A DNA stretch of 64,000 bases from Pseudomonas morbosilactucae (GCF_023241715.1 NZ_JALQCW010000030.1:118177-182176), one strand, 5' to 3'. Shown: positions 54,300-63,732, numbered from the stretch's first letter. The notes: a model not told the origin generated them from the letters alone. Made by a program: numbers and translations.

Positions 54300-55181
54300 A
54301 TGGAGTTTTTCTTTGAAGTGCTGATCGGCGGCCTGCTGGCGGGGGTCATGTACTCCCTGGTGGCCATCGGGTTTGTGCTGATCTACAAGGCCAGTGGCGT
54401 GTTCAATTTCGCCCAGGGCGCCATGGTGCTGTTTGCCGCCCTGACCTTTGTCAGCCTGCTGGAGCGCGGGCTGCCGTTCTGGCTGGCGTTCGCCGTGACC
54501 CTGGCCAGCCTGGTGGCCCTGGCCCTGGCCATCGAGAAGGTGGTGCTGCGGCCCCTGGTCAATCGTCCACCGATCATCCTGTTCATGGCCACCCTGGGCC
54601 TGTCGTACCTGATCGAAGGCCTGGCCCAGTTTCTCTGGGGCGCCCAGGTCCATGGCCTGGAGCTGGGCATTGCCGACGAGCCCCTGGAAATCCGCGGCAT
54701 GTTGCTCTCCCAGTTCGACCTGTTCGCGGCCGGCACCGCGGCGGCGCTGGTGCTGGCCCTGTCCCTGTTGTTCAACAAGACCCGGGTCGGCCTGTCTTTG
54801 CGGGCGGTGGCCGACGATCCCCTGGCGTCCCTGGCGGTGGGCATTCGCCTGCCGCGGATCTGGGCCCTGGTGTGGGCGGTGGCCGGGTTTGTCGGGCTGG
54901 TGGCCGGGCTGCTCTGGGGCGCACGCCTGGGGGTGCAGTTCTCCCTGTCGCTGGTGGTGCTCAAGGCCTTGCCGGTGCTGATCATCGGCGGCTTCTCCTC
55001 GATTGGCGGGGCGATTGTCGGCGGCTTGATCATCGGCGCCGCAGAAAAGCTCGCGGAGATCTACCTCGGCCCGATTATCGGCAGCGGCATCGAGAACTGG
55101 GTGCCGTACGTGCTCGCCCTGGTGTTTTTGCTGGTGCGTCCCGCCGGGTTGTTCGGCGAGCGGACCATCGAGCGGGTCTGA
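54300..55181 (+). CDS. LivH-type ABC transporter permease
   Basis: 293 residues, about eight helices. FEVLIGGLLAGVMYSLVAIGFVLIYKASGVFNFAQGAMVLF is the LivH opening. GLSLRAVADDPLASLAVGIRLPRI is the ATPase-contact loop and IIGGFSSIGGAIVGGLIIGAAEKL the conserved end. It is in one operon with LivG before and LivM after. Confidence 0.92.
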   Translation: MEFFFEVLIGGLLAGVMYSLVAIGFVLIYKASGVFNFAQGAMVLFAALTFVSLLERGLPFWLAFAVTLASLVALALAIEKVVLRPLVNRPPIILFMATLGLSYLIEGLAQFLWGAQVHGLELGIADEPLEIRGMLLSQFDLFAAGTAAALVLALSLLFNKTRVGLSLRAVADDPLASLAVGIRLPRIWALVWAVAGFVGLVAGLLWGARLGVQFSLSLVVLKALPVLIIGGFSSIGGAIVGGLIIGAAEKLAEIYLGPIIGSGIENWVPYVLALVFLLVRPAGLFGERTIERV

Positions 55182-55203
55182 CTTTCTTTCAAGGAATGCC
55201 TTC

Positions 55204-56271
55204 ATGCTGTATCGCGAAGCCGGTCAATTGAGCACCACCTACAGCGCCCAGCGCCGTACTTTTCGCCTGCGCCAGGACCGACTCGGCCTGGGGTTGCTGC
55301 TGGCCTTTGCCTTTGTCGCCGTGCCCTGGCTGGGCAACGACTATTGGTTCAGCGCCATCCTGATTCCGTTGCTGGTGCTATCCCTGGCCGGGCTGGGCCT
55401 GAACCTGTTGACCGGCTACGCCGGCCAGTTGTCCCTGGGGTCGGCGGCCTTTATGGCGGTGGGCGCCTTTGCCGCCTACAACCTGCAACTGCGGGTGCCG
55501 GGGCTGCCGCTGTTGCTGAGCTTTTTCCTCGGCGGGGTGATCGCCGCCCTGGTGGCGGTGCTGTTCGGCCTGCCGAGCCTGCGGATCAAAGGCTTCTACC
55601 TACTGGTCTCGACCCTGGCCGCGCAGTTCGTGGTGGAGTGGGTGCTGACGCGCTTCAGTTGGTTCACCAACGACAACGCCTCCGGGGTCATCACTTCGCC
55701 GCCGTTGCTGATCGCCGGCCTCGACTTCAGCTCGCCCCGGGGCCGCTACCTGCTGACCCTGAGCCTGGTGGTGCTGTTGTTCTGGCTGGGCAAGAACCTG
55801 GTGCGTAGCGAGCTGGGGCGCAACTGGATGGCGGTGCGCGACATGGACACCGCCGCGGCGGTGATCGGCATCCGCCTGTTCAAGGCCAAGTTGCTGGCGT
55901 TTGCCCTCAGCGGCTTCTACCTGGGCATCGCCGGCTCGCTGTGGGCCTTCGCCTACCTGGGCACGGTGGAACCTCACGGTTTCGACCTGAGCCGTTCGTT
56001 CCAGGTGCTGTTCATCATCATTATCGGCGGCCTGGGCAGCGTGCTCGGCAACCTGTTGGGCGCGGCGTTCATCGTGCTGTTCCCGATTCTCCTGGCCAAC
56101 CTGTTCGGCCTGCTGCCCAGCGGCCTGATGGACTCCGGGCAACTGGAAAACCTGCAAAAGATGCTATTCGGCGCCCTGATCATCGCTTTTCTGATCAAGG
56201 AGCCCGAAGGCCTGTCCCGGCTCTGGCAACGCCTGCGCCTGCGGGCTCGGGTCTGGCCCCTGCGTTACTGA
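55204..56271 (+). CDS. LivM-type ABC transporter permease
   Basis: 355 residues with about nine helices. GLNLLTGYAGQLSLGSAAFMAVGAFAAYNLQLR, LPSLRIKGFYLLVSTLAAQFVVEWVLTRF and WMAVRDMDTAAAVIGIRLFKAKLLAFALSGFYLGIAGSLWAF are classic LivM segments. The N terminus has an extra basic stretch of about 30 residues before the first helix. The substrate of this subgroup (with a type I receptor of about 440 residues) is often an amide, urea or aromatic acid rather than leucine. Confidence 0.92.
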   Translation: MLYREAGQLSTTYSAQRRTFRLRQDRLGLGLLLAFAFVAVPWLGNDYWFSAILIPLLVLSLAGLGLNLLTGYAGQLSLGSAAFMAVGAFAAYNLQLRVPGLPLLLSFFLGGVIAALVAVLFGLPSLRIKGFYLLVSTLAAQFVVEWVLTRFSWFTNDNASGVITSPPLLIAGLDFSSPRGRYLLTLSLVVLLFWLGKNLVRSELGRNWMAVRDMDTAAAVIGIRLFKAKLLAFALSGFYLGIAGSLWAFAYLGTVEPHGFDLSRSFQVLFIIIIGGLGSVLGNLLGAAFIVLFPILLANLFGLLPSGLMDSGQLENLQKMLFGALIIAFLIKEPEGLSRLWQRLRLRARVWPLRY

Positions 56272-56322
56272 TGCCTGTCGCTTTCTCAACCCCACACTGA
56301 TCCGCCACAAGGAACTGCCTTT

Positions 56323-57654
56323 ATGACTCACCGCAAACCGTTGCGCCGCCTGGCATTGGGCCTGGCCTTGCTGACCGCCGGCCTGACGGCCCAGGTCCAG
56401 GCTGCCGACGAACAGTACTTCCCCTTGCAGAGCTACCGGGTCGGCCCTTACGCCGCCGGCGGCACCGGCTTCTTCGGCGGCTTTATCGATTACCTGCAAT
56501 ACATCAACGCCCAGGGCGGGGTGAACGGGGTCAAGCTGACCTGGAGCGAATGCGAGACCGAGTACGTGGTGGAGAAGGGCGTGGAGTGCTACGAGCGCCT
56601 CAAGGGCGGCCTCAACGGGGCCCCGGCAGCGGCCACCAACCCGCTGTCGGTGGGCATCGCCTACGCGACCCTGGAACGCTCAACCGCCGACAAGCTGCCG
56701 CTGATTACCATCAACCACGGGCGCACCGATTCCACTGACGGCAGCGTGTTCCCCTATGTGTTCCCGTTGCAGCTCAACCCGTATTCCGAGGTCTCGGCGA
56801 TCATCAATTACATCGGCCAGCGCGAAGGCGGGGCCGAGCACCTCAAGGGCAAGAAAATTGCCGTGCTCTACCACGGCTCGCCCTACGGCAAGGAAACCAA
56901 CGGGGTGCTGGAAACCCTGGCGAAGAACGCCGGTTTCGAGCTGACCCTGCTGGAGGTGCCGCACCCGGGCAACGAGCAGCAATCCCAGTGGCTGAACATC
57001 CGCCGCTTGAAACCCGATTGGGTGATCCTGCGGGGCTGGGGGGTAATGAACCCGGTGGCCCTGAAGTCGGCACAAAAGGTCGGTTACCCGGCGGACCACA
57101 TCATCGGCAACATCTGGAGCAACTCTGAAGAAGACGTGGTGCCGGCCGGCGCTGCTGCCAAGGGTTTTATCTCCATCACCACTCACCCGTCGGGCACTGA
57201 TTTCCCGGTGCTGCAGGGCATCAAGGGCAAGGTGGTGGACGCTGGCAAGGGCAACCTGGCCGACCCGAAACGCTTTGGCACCGTGTACTACAACCTCGGT
57301 GTAGTGAACGGCATCCTCAACGTCGAAGCCCTGCGCCTGGCCCAGGAGAAATACGGCAACAAACCCCTGACCGGCGAGCAGGTGCGCTGGGGCTTCGAGC
57401 ACTTGAACCTCGACGACGCGCGTTTGCAGGCCCTGGGCGCCAAAGGCCTGGTGCAACCGCTGAAACTGTCCTGCTCGGACCATGAAGGTGGCGGTGCGGT
57501 GCGCTTCCAGCAGTGGGACGGCCAGCGCTGGAACCTGATCAGTGACTGGGTGCAGGCCGACCGTGCCTTGCTGCGGCCGTTGATCGAGGCCTCGGCCGCG
57601 CAATACGCCAAGGAAAAAGGCATCACCCCGCGCAATTGCAGCCAGGAGCAATAA
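56323..57654 (+). CDS. Liv-type ABC transporter substrate-binding protein
   Basis: 443 residues with a Sec signal peptide (LRRLALGLALLTAGLTAQVQAADEQ). It has a type I periplasmic fold longer than LivJ: VGPYAAGGTGFFGGFIDYLQYINAQGGVNGVKLTWSECETEYVVEKGVECYERLK, IAVLYHGSPYGKETNGVLETL, PDWVILRGWGVMNPVALKSAQKVGYPADHIIGNIWSNSEEDV. Binding-site composition does not reveal the ligand. It sits between the permeases and the second ATPase. Confidence 0.9.
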   Translation: MTHRKPLRRLALGLALLTAGLTAQVQAADEQYFPLQSYRVGPYAAGGTGFFGGFIDYLQYINAQGGVNGVKLTWSECETEYVVEKGVECYERLKGGLNGAPAAATNPLSVGIAYATLERSTADKLPLITINHGRTDSTDGSVFPYVFPLQLNPYSEVSAIINYIGQREGGAEHLKGKKIAVLYHGSPYGKETNGVLETLAKNAGFELTLLEVPHPGNEQQSQWLNIRRLKPDWVILRGWGVMNPVALKSAQKVGYPADHIIGNIWSNSEEDVVPAGAAAKGFISITTHPSGTDFPVLQGIKGKVVDAGKGNLADPKRFGTVYYNLGVVNGILNVEALRLAQEKYGNKPLTGEQVRWGFEHLNLDDARLQALGAKGLVQPLKLSCSDHEGGGAVRFQQWDGQRWNLISDWVQADRALLRPLIEASAAQYAKEKGITPRNCSQEQ

Positions 57655-57659
57655 AACCC

Positions 57660-58427
57660 ATGAGCCAGCGCCCGGAAAGTGACCCGCCGTTGCTGCAGGT
57701 CGAACAGGTGGAAGTCTTCTACGAGCAGTCGATCCTCGCCTTGCGCGGTGTGTCGCTGCAGGCGGCGGCGGGGCAGATGGTGGCGTTGCTGGGGGCCAAT
57801 GGCGCCGGCAAGAGCACCACCCTCAAGGCCATTTCCAGCCTGGTTCGCGCCGAACGCGGCGAAGTGGTCAAGGGCCGGGTGCTGTATCAGGGCCGCGACA
57901 TCACCCACGCCGACCCTGCCAGCCTGGTGCTGGCGGGGCTGGCCCAGGTGCTTGAAGGGCGGCATTGCTTCACCCATCTGAATGTCGAGCAGAACCTGTT
58001 GCTCGGCGGTTTTGCCGGACGGCCGTCGCGCCAGGTGCTGAACCAGCGCCTGGAGCGCATCTACGGCTACTTCCCCCGTTTGCGTCTGCTGCGCAAGCGC
58101 CTGACCGGCTACACCTCCGGCGGCGAGCAGCAGATGGTCGCCATTGGCCGGGCGCTGATGTCCGAGCCCCGGTTGCTGTTGTTGGATGAACCGTCCATGG
58201 GCCTGGCTCCCCAGGTCGTGGAGGAGATTTTCGAGACCCTGGGCCGGCTCAACCGCGAACAAGGGTTGAGCCTGCTGGTGGCCGAGCAGAACATCAACAT
58301 CGCCCTGGACTACGCCGACTACGCCTATGTGCTGGAGAACGGGCGCGTGGTGGACGCCGGGGCGGCGTCTGAACTGGCCGCCAGCGACGACCTGCAGAAT
58401 TACTACCTGGGGGCGCTGGCCGGCTGA
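57660..58427 (+). CDS. LivF-type ABC transporter ATP-binding protein
   Basis: 255 residues: Walker A GANGAGKST (about residue 47), Q-loop-region LAQVLEGRHCFTHLNVEQNL, signature YTSGGEQQMVAIGRAL, Walker B LLLLDEPSMGLAP and H-loop LLVAEQNINIAL. ATG 57660 is set by AGGAG at 57644-57648, inside the end of the receptor gene. It closes the Liv-type operon and its stop nearly abuts that of the convergent cyclase gene. Confidence 0.93.
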   Translation: MSQRPESDPPLLQVEQVEVFYEQSILALRGVSLQAAAGQMVALLGANGAGKSTTLKAISSLVRAERGEVVKGRVLYQGRDITHADPASLVLAGLAQVLEGRHCFTHLNVEQNLLLGGFAGRPSRQVLNQRLERIYGYFPRLRLLRKRLTGYTSGGEQQMVAIGRALMSEPRLLLLDEPSMGLAPQVVEEIFETLGRLNREQGLSLLVAEQNINIALDYADYAYVLENGRVVDAGAASELAASDDLQNYYLGALAG

Positions 58428-58428
58428 T

Positions 58429-59613
58429 TCAGGCCACCACTTCCACCCGGTCGCGCTGTTGCTTGGCCCGGTACAGGGCCTTGTCGACTTCGCCCAGCAG
58501 GGCTTCGAAACTCCACTGCGTCGGCAAGGCGCAGACATCGGCCAGCCCGGCACTGAAGGTCATCTGCAACGGTGGCTGCAGGCCCTGACGCTGCAACTCC
58601 TCGCGCAACCGCTGAAGAAATTGCCGCGCCTGGTGCACATCGGTTCCGGGCAGCATCAGCAGGAATTCCTCGCCCCCCCAACGCACGAACACATCCCCCT
58701 GGCGCTTGAGGCGGAACACGCTGGCGGCAAAGCGTTGCAGGGCCGCATCGCCAGTGGCGTGGCCGTGGTGGTCGTTGATGCGTTTGAAGTTGTCCAGGTC
58801 GATCATCGCCAGGGTCAGGGGCGTGCGCAACTGCCGGGCGCGGCTCCACTGGTCATTGATGATCGGCGCCGCGCCCCGACGGTTGAGGGCCCCGGTCAGG
58901 GTGTCGGTGATGCTCAACTGGAAGGCCTGCTGGCGCAGTTGCTCCTGAAGCATCAGGGCGAAACTCAGGGTGAACAGGAACGACACCATGAAATCCATCA
59001 CCAGGGCGCCGATGCTCGGCAGGTCCGGGCTGTCGAACGCCAGCGGCGGCACGGGCTCGACCAGGGTGCTGAACAGCGACGAGGCGTGGAACAGGATCAG
59101 CGCGGTGTGCCCGGCGATCAGGCCCCAGGCCCCGCGGTAACGCTGCTTGAGGGCCCAGGCCGCGCGCAATTGCTGGCCGATGCTCAGCAGCACGATAAAA
59201 AAGAACCAGGGCAGCAGGTAGGAACTGTGCAGCAGTGCCACCGCGCCGACGGTATAGACCAGCGGCAGGAGCAGCACCCGGTCCAGGGGCCAGCCACGGC
59301 CGCCACGGTGCCCGAACAGGTGCTCCAGGGCCAGGGTGTGGGCACCGATGGCCGCCAGCAGCAGGGCGATGCCCGACACCAGTTCCTGGGGTGGGGTCAG
59401 CAGGCCCAGCCAGGTATAGCCGTCGCCCAGTACACCGGGTTGCAGCAGCACCACGCCGCGGTAGGCGGTCAGCAACAGGTCGCCGGCCAGCCACCAGCGC
59501 AACGCGCCGCCGGACGAGCCGAGGCCGAAATACGACAGGCACAGCACCAGGGCGGTGAGCAGGCCGAAAGGAATAAGGATCAGCGACAGGGTAATGGGGT
59601 CGTTCAGCAGCAT
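58429..59613 (-). CDS. membrane-anchored GGDEF diguanylate cyclase
   Basis: 394 residues. The first 220 form about six to seven membrane helices, a sensor-like module. The GGDEF domain follows (ITDTLTGALNRRGA, DLDNFKRINDHHGHATGD, active site RWGGEEFLLMLPG, DKALYRAKQQRD). All catalytic residues are present. A product-inhibition I-site (RxxD, here RQGD) lies five residues before GGEEF. It should make c-di-GMP, countering the EAL protein encoded at 30404-31609, though no direct link is shown. It is a single gene. Confidence 0.92.
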   Translation of the reverse strand: MLLNDPITLSLILIPFGLLTALVLCLSYFGLGSSGGALRWWLAGDLLLTAYRGVVLLQPGVLGDGYTWLGLLTPPQELVSGIALLLAAIGAHTLALEHLFGHRGGRGWPLDRVLLLPLVYTVGAVALLHSSYLLPWFFFIVLLSIGQQLRAAWALKQRYRGAWGLIAGHTALILFHASSLFSTLVEPVPPLAFDSPDLPSIGALVMDFMVSFLFTLSFALMLQEQLRQQAFQLSITDTLTGALNRRGAAPIINDQWSRARQLRTPLTLAMIDLDNFKRINDHHGHATGDAALQRFAASVFRLKRQGDVFVRWGGEEFLLMLPGTDVHQARQFLQRLREELQRQGLQPPLQMTFSAGLADVCALPTQWSFEALLGEVDKALYRAKQQRDRVEVVA

Positions 59614-59808
59614 GGTCGGGCGATTCGAAAGCCAGGGGGGCAGGGAGTGTGGAGTGCCTTACCGCGGGCTTGTGCTCGCACGCTGGTGGGAAAACCGCGC
59701 CATTATGGCAGAGCCGCGCGGTATGCAAACCTGTGCTGATGCGCCGTCTGGCGCCTGGTTGAAACGGGCCCGCCCCAGGTGCCGTTGATTCCCCGGGGCG
59801 GGCGCGGC

Positions 59809-61185
59809 TTACGGGGCGAAGCGGAACGAGGCGCCGTAGGCCGAGGCCGGCAGGTGGCTGGCACCGTCGGCACGCAAGCGTGAGCGAAAGGTCCCGCGCT
59901 GCGGCTGGGTGCGATACAGCCCGCGCTTTTGCAGTTCGGGAATCACCAGTTCGACAAAGTCTTCAAGGCTGCCCGGGCTGATCAGCGGGTTGAGCATGTA
60001 GCCACTGGTGCCGGAGATCCGCGCATGTTCCTCGATGCGCTGGGCCACCTGCTGCGGGGTGCCCACCAGAATCAGGTCGCTGCCGCGGGTGACCTGGGCG
60101 AAACGCTGTTTGACGTCGCCGGCGGTCAACGGCTTGCCGCTGCCATCGGGGCGCATGACGTAAGAGGTCAGGCCCTCGGTGTGGGTGGACAGGGCTTCGT
60201 TGTCGGCATAGCGGCTGATGTCGATGCCGGTGTCGCCGGCGTAGCTCACCAGTTGCGCCTGCAAGTGGTAGTTGCTTTGCAGCTCGGCGTATTTGCGCTG
60301 GGCTTCGATCTCGGTCTTGGCGGTGACGATGCGCAACACGGTCAGGGATTTCACATCCTCGGCCTGGCGTCCGCGCGCCCGTGCTTGGGCCCAGATGTCC
60401 TCCAGGCCCTGGCGGATGTCCACCGGGTTGGATTTGGCGATAAAGATCAGCTCGGCATGCTTGGCTGCGAATTCCCGGCCACGGCCCGACCAGCCGGCCT
60501 GGATCAGCAGCGGCGTGCGTTGCGGCGAAGGCGAGCACAGGTGCGGCCCGGCCACTCGGTAATGCTCGCCCACATGGTTGATCGGGCGTACCCGGTCGCC
60601 GCGGGCATAGGTTTGCCGGGATTTGTCGGCCAGCACCGCGTCATCGGCCCAACTGCCTTCCCAGAGCTTGTAGGCCACATCGAGAAATTCCTCGGCGCGC
60701 TCATAGCGGTCATCGTGCTTGATCATCTGCTCCAGGCCGAAGTTGCGTGCGGCGCTGGACAGGTAGGAGGTGACGATGTTCCAGCCCACACGGCCATTGG
60801 TCAGGTGGTCCAGGGTGCTGAAGCGCCGGGCGTGAGTGAACGGGTGTTCATAGCTGGTGCTGACAGTGACCCCGAAGGCCAGGTTTTCGGTGATCGCCGC
60901 CAGCGCCGGGATCAGCAGCAAAGGATCATTGGCCGGGGCTTCCACGGCCCATTTCAAGGCGGCGTCGGCGTTGCCGCCCAACACGTCGTAGAACCCCAGT
61001 ACGTCGCCGAAAAACAGCATGTCCAGGTGGGCCTGATCGGCGATTCGCGCCAGGTTCGACCAGTAACTCAGGGAGTTGATGCTCAGGCGTTCATCGGCGG
61101 GGTGGGTCCACAGGCTCGGCGCGCCGCCGCAGCCGACACTGGATTGCTCGTAGAGGGCAAACAACAAAGGGGTTGGATCGGACAT
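59809..61185 (-). CDS. NtaA/DmoA-family FMN-dependent monooxygenase
   Basis: 458 residues, a two-component flavin monooxygenase large subunit of the luciferase-like superfamily. The NtaA/SnaA/DszA/DmoA subgroup is shown by DMLFFGDVLGFYDVLGG, ANDPLLLIPALAAITENLAFGVTVSTSYEHPF, LDHLTNGRVGWNIVTSYLSSAARNFG and PLLIQAGWSGRGREFAAKHAELIF. It uses FMNH2 from a separate reductase and O2 to cleave C-S or C-N bonds. ATG 61185 has GGAA about 7 nt upstream. It lies downstream of an SsuB/C/C-type importer and behind the shared 15-bp palindrome, so desulfurisation of an imported sulfur compound is the likeliest job. No reductase is adjacent. Confidence 0.88.
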   Translation of the reverse strand: MSDPTPLLFALYEQSSVGCGGAPSLWTHPADERLSINSLSYWSNLARIADQAHLDMLFFGDVLGFYDVLGGNADAALKWAVEAPANDPLLLIPALAAITENLAFGVTVSTSYEHPFTHARRFSTLDHLTNGRVGWNIVTSYLSSAARNFGLEQMIKHDDRYERAEEFLDVAYKLWEGSWADDAVLADKSRQTYARGDRVRPINHVGEHYRVAGPHLCSPSPQRTPLLIQAGWSGRGREFAAKHAELIFIAKSNPVDIRQGLEDIWAQARARGRQAEDVKSLTVLRIVTAKTEIEAQRKYAELQSNYHLQAQLVSYAGDTGIDISRYADNEALSTHTEGLTSYVMRPDGSGKPLTAGDVKQRFAQVTRGSDLILVGTPQQVAQRIEEHARISGTSGYMLNPLISPGSLEDFVELVIPELQKRGLYRTQPQRGTFRSRLRADGASHLPASAYGASFRFAP

Positions 61186-61293
61186 CGAGGGTTCCTGAAA
61201 AGTCGCTGGGGGCAGGGGCGCGGGCGGGTGTTGAGGCACCCGCCACGCACGCATTCATATATTTAAACGCACTATAAAAATGCCTTGTACGAC

Positions 61294-61308
61294 TTTTATG
61301 GAATAAAA
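61294..61308. promoter_or_regulatory. palindromic operator candidate TTTTATGGAATAAAA (copy 2)
   Basis: Identical in all 15 bases to the site at 35629-35643. On the minus strand it is followed after 17 nt by TATAGT, a plausible -10 of the monooxygenase gene, with no good -35. That arrangement is expected of an activator-dependent promoter; CysB is the leading guess. Confidence 0.5.
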
Positions 61309-61349
61309 GCCGAGCTTCGAGCTATATCGCCCCCCGGCGCAAACGGCCC

Positions 61350-62144
61350 TCAGTGGCCCACCAGTTCCTCCAGCAATTGCTCCTTGTAACCCTGTAGGAC
61401 GGGCGAAGAACGCTCCCGGGGATGGGGCAGGTCCACGCGGATTTCATGCTTGATCCGTCCCGGGTGGGCGTCCATGACAATGACTCGGTCGCCCAGGTAC
61501 AGGGCTTCCTCGATGTCGTGGGTGACCATGATCACCGTGCAGCGCTGCTGCACCCAGATGCGCTGCAGCTCGTGCTGCAGGCGCACCCGGGTCAAGGCGT
61601 CGAGGGCACCCAGGGGCTCGTCCAGCAGCAACACCTTGGGTTTATTGATCAGCGCCCGAGCAATCGCCGCGCGCTGCGCCATGCCGCCGGACAGTTGGTG
61701 CGGGTAGGCGTCTTCAAAGCCCTCGAGGTTGACCAGGGCGATGTGCTCGGCCACCAGGCGCTGCTTTTCGGCGGCCGACAACGGGTGGTTCTTCAGCGCC
61801 AGGGCAATGTTCTGGCGCAAGGTCATCCAGGGAAACAACCGGTGGTCCTGGAACACGATGCCGCGCTCCAGGCTGGCGCCGACCACGGGTTGGCCATCGA
61901 GCAGTATCTGCCCCTGATAATCGCGCTCCAGGCCGACCATCAGCCGCAGCAGGGTGGATTTGCCGCAGCCGCTGGCGCCGACAATGCTAACGAACTCCCC
62001 GGGGCGGACCTGCAGGTCGATGTTCTCCAGCACCGGCAGGGCCTGGCCCTGGATCCGGTAGGTTTTGCTGAGGCTGCGGACTTCCAGGGCGCCAGAGGCT
62101 TGGGTCAGGCTCGCCTGGGGCGGGTGTTGGGCGATTGCATTCAT
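61350..62144 (-). CDS. SsuB-type ABC transporter ATP-binding protein
   Basis: 264 residues: Walker A GASGCGKST (about residue 60), Q-loop IVFQDHRLFPWM, signature LSGGMAQRAAIARAL, Walker B VLLLDEPLGALD and H-loop IMVTHDIEEALYLGD, all of the sulfonate/nitrate/taurine branch. It is third in an operon after two permease genes (10-12 bp gaps). The monooxygenase gene follows 164 bp downstream with its own promoter candidate. Confidence 0.91.
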   Translation of the reverse strand: MNAIAQHPPQASLTQASGALEVRSLSKTYRIQGQALPVLENIDLQVRPGEFVSIVGASGCGKSTLLRLMVGLERDYQGQILLDGQPVVGASLERGIVFQDHRLFPWMTLRQNIALALKNHPLSAAEKQRLVAEHIALVNLEGFEDAYPHQLSGGMAQRAAIARALINKPKVLLLDEPLGALDALTRVRLQHELQRIWVQQRCTVIMVTHDIEEALYLGDRVIVMDAHPGRIKHEIRVDLPHPRERSSPVLQGYKEQLLEELVGH

Positions 62145-62154
62145 GTCTTGGCCT

Positions 62155-62916
62155 TCAGCGGGTAGGGCGCCAGCGCAGCAGGCGGCGGCTCAGCAGGGAA
62201 AACAGCAGGTTCATCAGGTAGCCACACAGGCCGATGCACAGCACGCAGAGGACGATTACCTCCATGCGTGAACCGGCCTCGGCATTCATCATCAGGTTGC
62301 CCAGGCCGGCGCCGGACGACAGGAACAGCTCGCTGCCCACCGTGGTCACCCAGGCAAAGGCCAGGGCCTGCAAGGCGCCGGTGGCGATGCTCGGCAAGGC
62401 TGCGGGAAACAGCACATGGCGCAGTTGCTGCCGGCGACCCAGCACCAGCACCTGGCCCACTTCGCGGTAGCGCTGCTCCACCTGGCTGAAGCCCAGGTAG
62501 GTGTTGAGCACCATGGGGTAGAAGGCGGCGAGGCTGACAATCAGTACCTTGGAAAACTCGCCGTTGCCGAACCACATGGCAATCAGCGGGATCCAGCCGA
62601 GCATCGGTACCTGGCGGATCGAATGGAACAACGGCCCCACCAGCCGATTGGCCACCGCCGACAAGGCCATCAGCGCGCCCAGCAACACCCCGAACAGGAT
62701 CCCTAGCAGCAGGCCGCCGCTGGTGCGGGCCAGGCTGGCCAGGAGGTTGACCAGCAGTTCACCGTTGCCCAGCAATTCCACCAGGGCGCTGCCGATGGTC
62801 GACAACGGCACGAACGCATAGGCCCCAGCGGCGTCCTGGCGGGACAGGTATTCCCAGAGTGCGAGCAACAGCAGGGGCAGCAGCGCGCCGCGGGTTTTTT
62901 TCAACAAAGCGATCAT
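62155..62916 (-). CDS. SsuC-type ABC transporter permease (second of two)
   Basis: 253 residues with about six helices. The motif LLASLARTSGGLLLGILFGVLLGALMAL and the docking loop GQVLVLGRRQQLRHVLFPAALPSIATGAL are typical. SIRQVPMLGWIPLIAMWFGNGEFSKVL is the conserved family segment. It differs clearly from the adjacent permease, so the transporter probably uses a heterodimeric channel. Confidence 0.9.
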   Translation of the reverse strand: MIALLKKTRGALLPLLLLALWEYLSRQDAAGAYAFVPLSTIGSALVELLGNGELLVNLLASLARTSGGLLLGILFGVLLGALMALSAVANRLVGPLFHSIRQVPMLGWIPLIAMWFGNGEFSKVLIVSLAAFYPMVLNTYLGFSQVEQRYREVGQVLVLGRRQQLRHVLFPAALPSIATGALQALAFAWVTTVGSELFLSSGAGLGNLMMNAEAGSRMEVIVLCVLCIGLCGYLMNLLFSLLSRRLLRWRPTR

Positions 62917-62928
62917 TCGAGGGGGCTC

Positions 62929-63696
62929 CTAGCGGGTCTGCCAGCGCAGCAGTCGCCGCTCTAGGCGGCGGAAGGAAAAGTCCAGGACAAAGCCGATCAA
63001 CCCGGTGATGACGACCCCGACCATCACGACATCGATGCGCAGCATCTGCCGGCTCATTTCAATCATCTGCCCCAGGCCGCTGTCGGCGGCCAGCAGTTCG
63101 GTGGCCACCAGCACCACCCAGGCTCGGGTCAGGCTGATGCGAAAGCCGGTAATGATCGGCGGCGCGGCGGCGGGCAGGGCGATCTCGCGGACCAGGGTCG
63201 GCCAGCGCAGTTGATAGACGTCGGCCACTTCGAAGTAGCTGCGGGGAATGGCCTTGACTCCCTCGCTGGCCGCCAGGGCCACCGGGAAAAACGCGGTTTT
63301 GGCGACGATGACGATCTTGAAGGTTTCATCGATGCCCAACAGCAGCACGAACATCGGGATCAGGGCGATGCTGGGGATCTGCCGCAGGCTGTGGAACAGC
63401 GGTGCGCAGTAGGCCTCGACGTTTTTCGACAGGGCCATCAGCACGCCAAAGGCCAGCCCGCTGAACGCACCGATGGCGAACCCCAGGCTCAGACGCGACA
63501 GGCTGTTATCCAAGTGCTCCAGCAGTTCCCCACTGGCCAGCAAGGCTTCGAAGGTTTGCCACACCTGGGCCGGCGGAACCAGCAAGTTGCGCGGAAAAAT
63601 CCCCGCATTGGCCACCAGGTGCCAGAGCAACAGCAAGGCAACGGGCGAGATCACCCAAGTCAAGGCATTGAAGACAGGACGAACAAAACGAGCCAT
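62929..63696 (-). CDS. SsuC-type ABC transporter permease (first of two)
   Basis: 255 residues, about six helices, with SLRQIPSIALIPMFVLLLGIDETFKI and the docking loop YFEVADVYQLRWPTLVREIALPAAAPPIITGF. The start is ATG 63696. The in-frame ATG at 63732 and upstream codons lie in the sigma-54 promoter and are excluded. It is first gene of the importer operon. No binding-protein gene is seen upstream in the remaining 300 bp or between the transporter genes. Confidence 0.88.
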   Translation of the reverse strand: MARFVRPVFNALTWVISPVALLLLWHLVANAGIFPRNLLVPPAQVWQTFEALLASGELLEHLDNSLSRLSLGFAIGAFSGLAFGVLMALSKNVEAYCAPLFHSLRQIPSIALIPMFVLLLGIDETFKIVIVAKTAFFPVALAASEGVKAIPRSYFEVADVYQLRWPTLVREIALPAAAPPIITGFRISLTRAWVVLVATELLAADSGLGQMIEMSRQMLRIDVVMVGVVITGLIGFVLDFSFRRLERRLLRWQTR

Positions 63697-63732
63697 GGCA
63701 ATTCTTACTTCAGCGAAATACCCCTGACCCAT

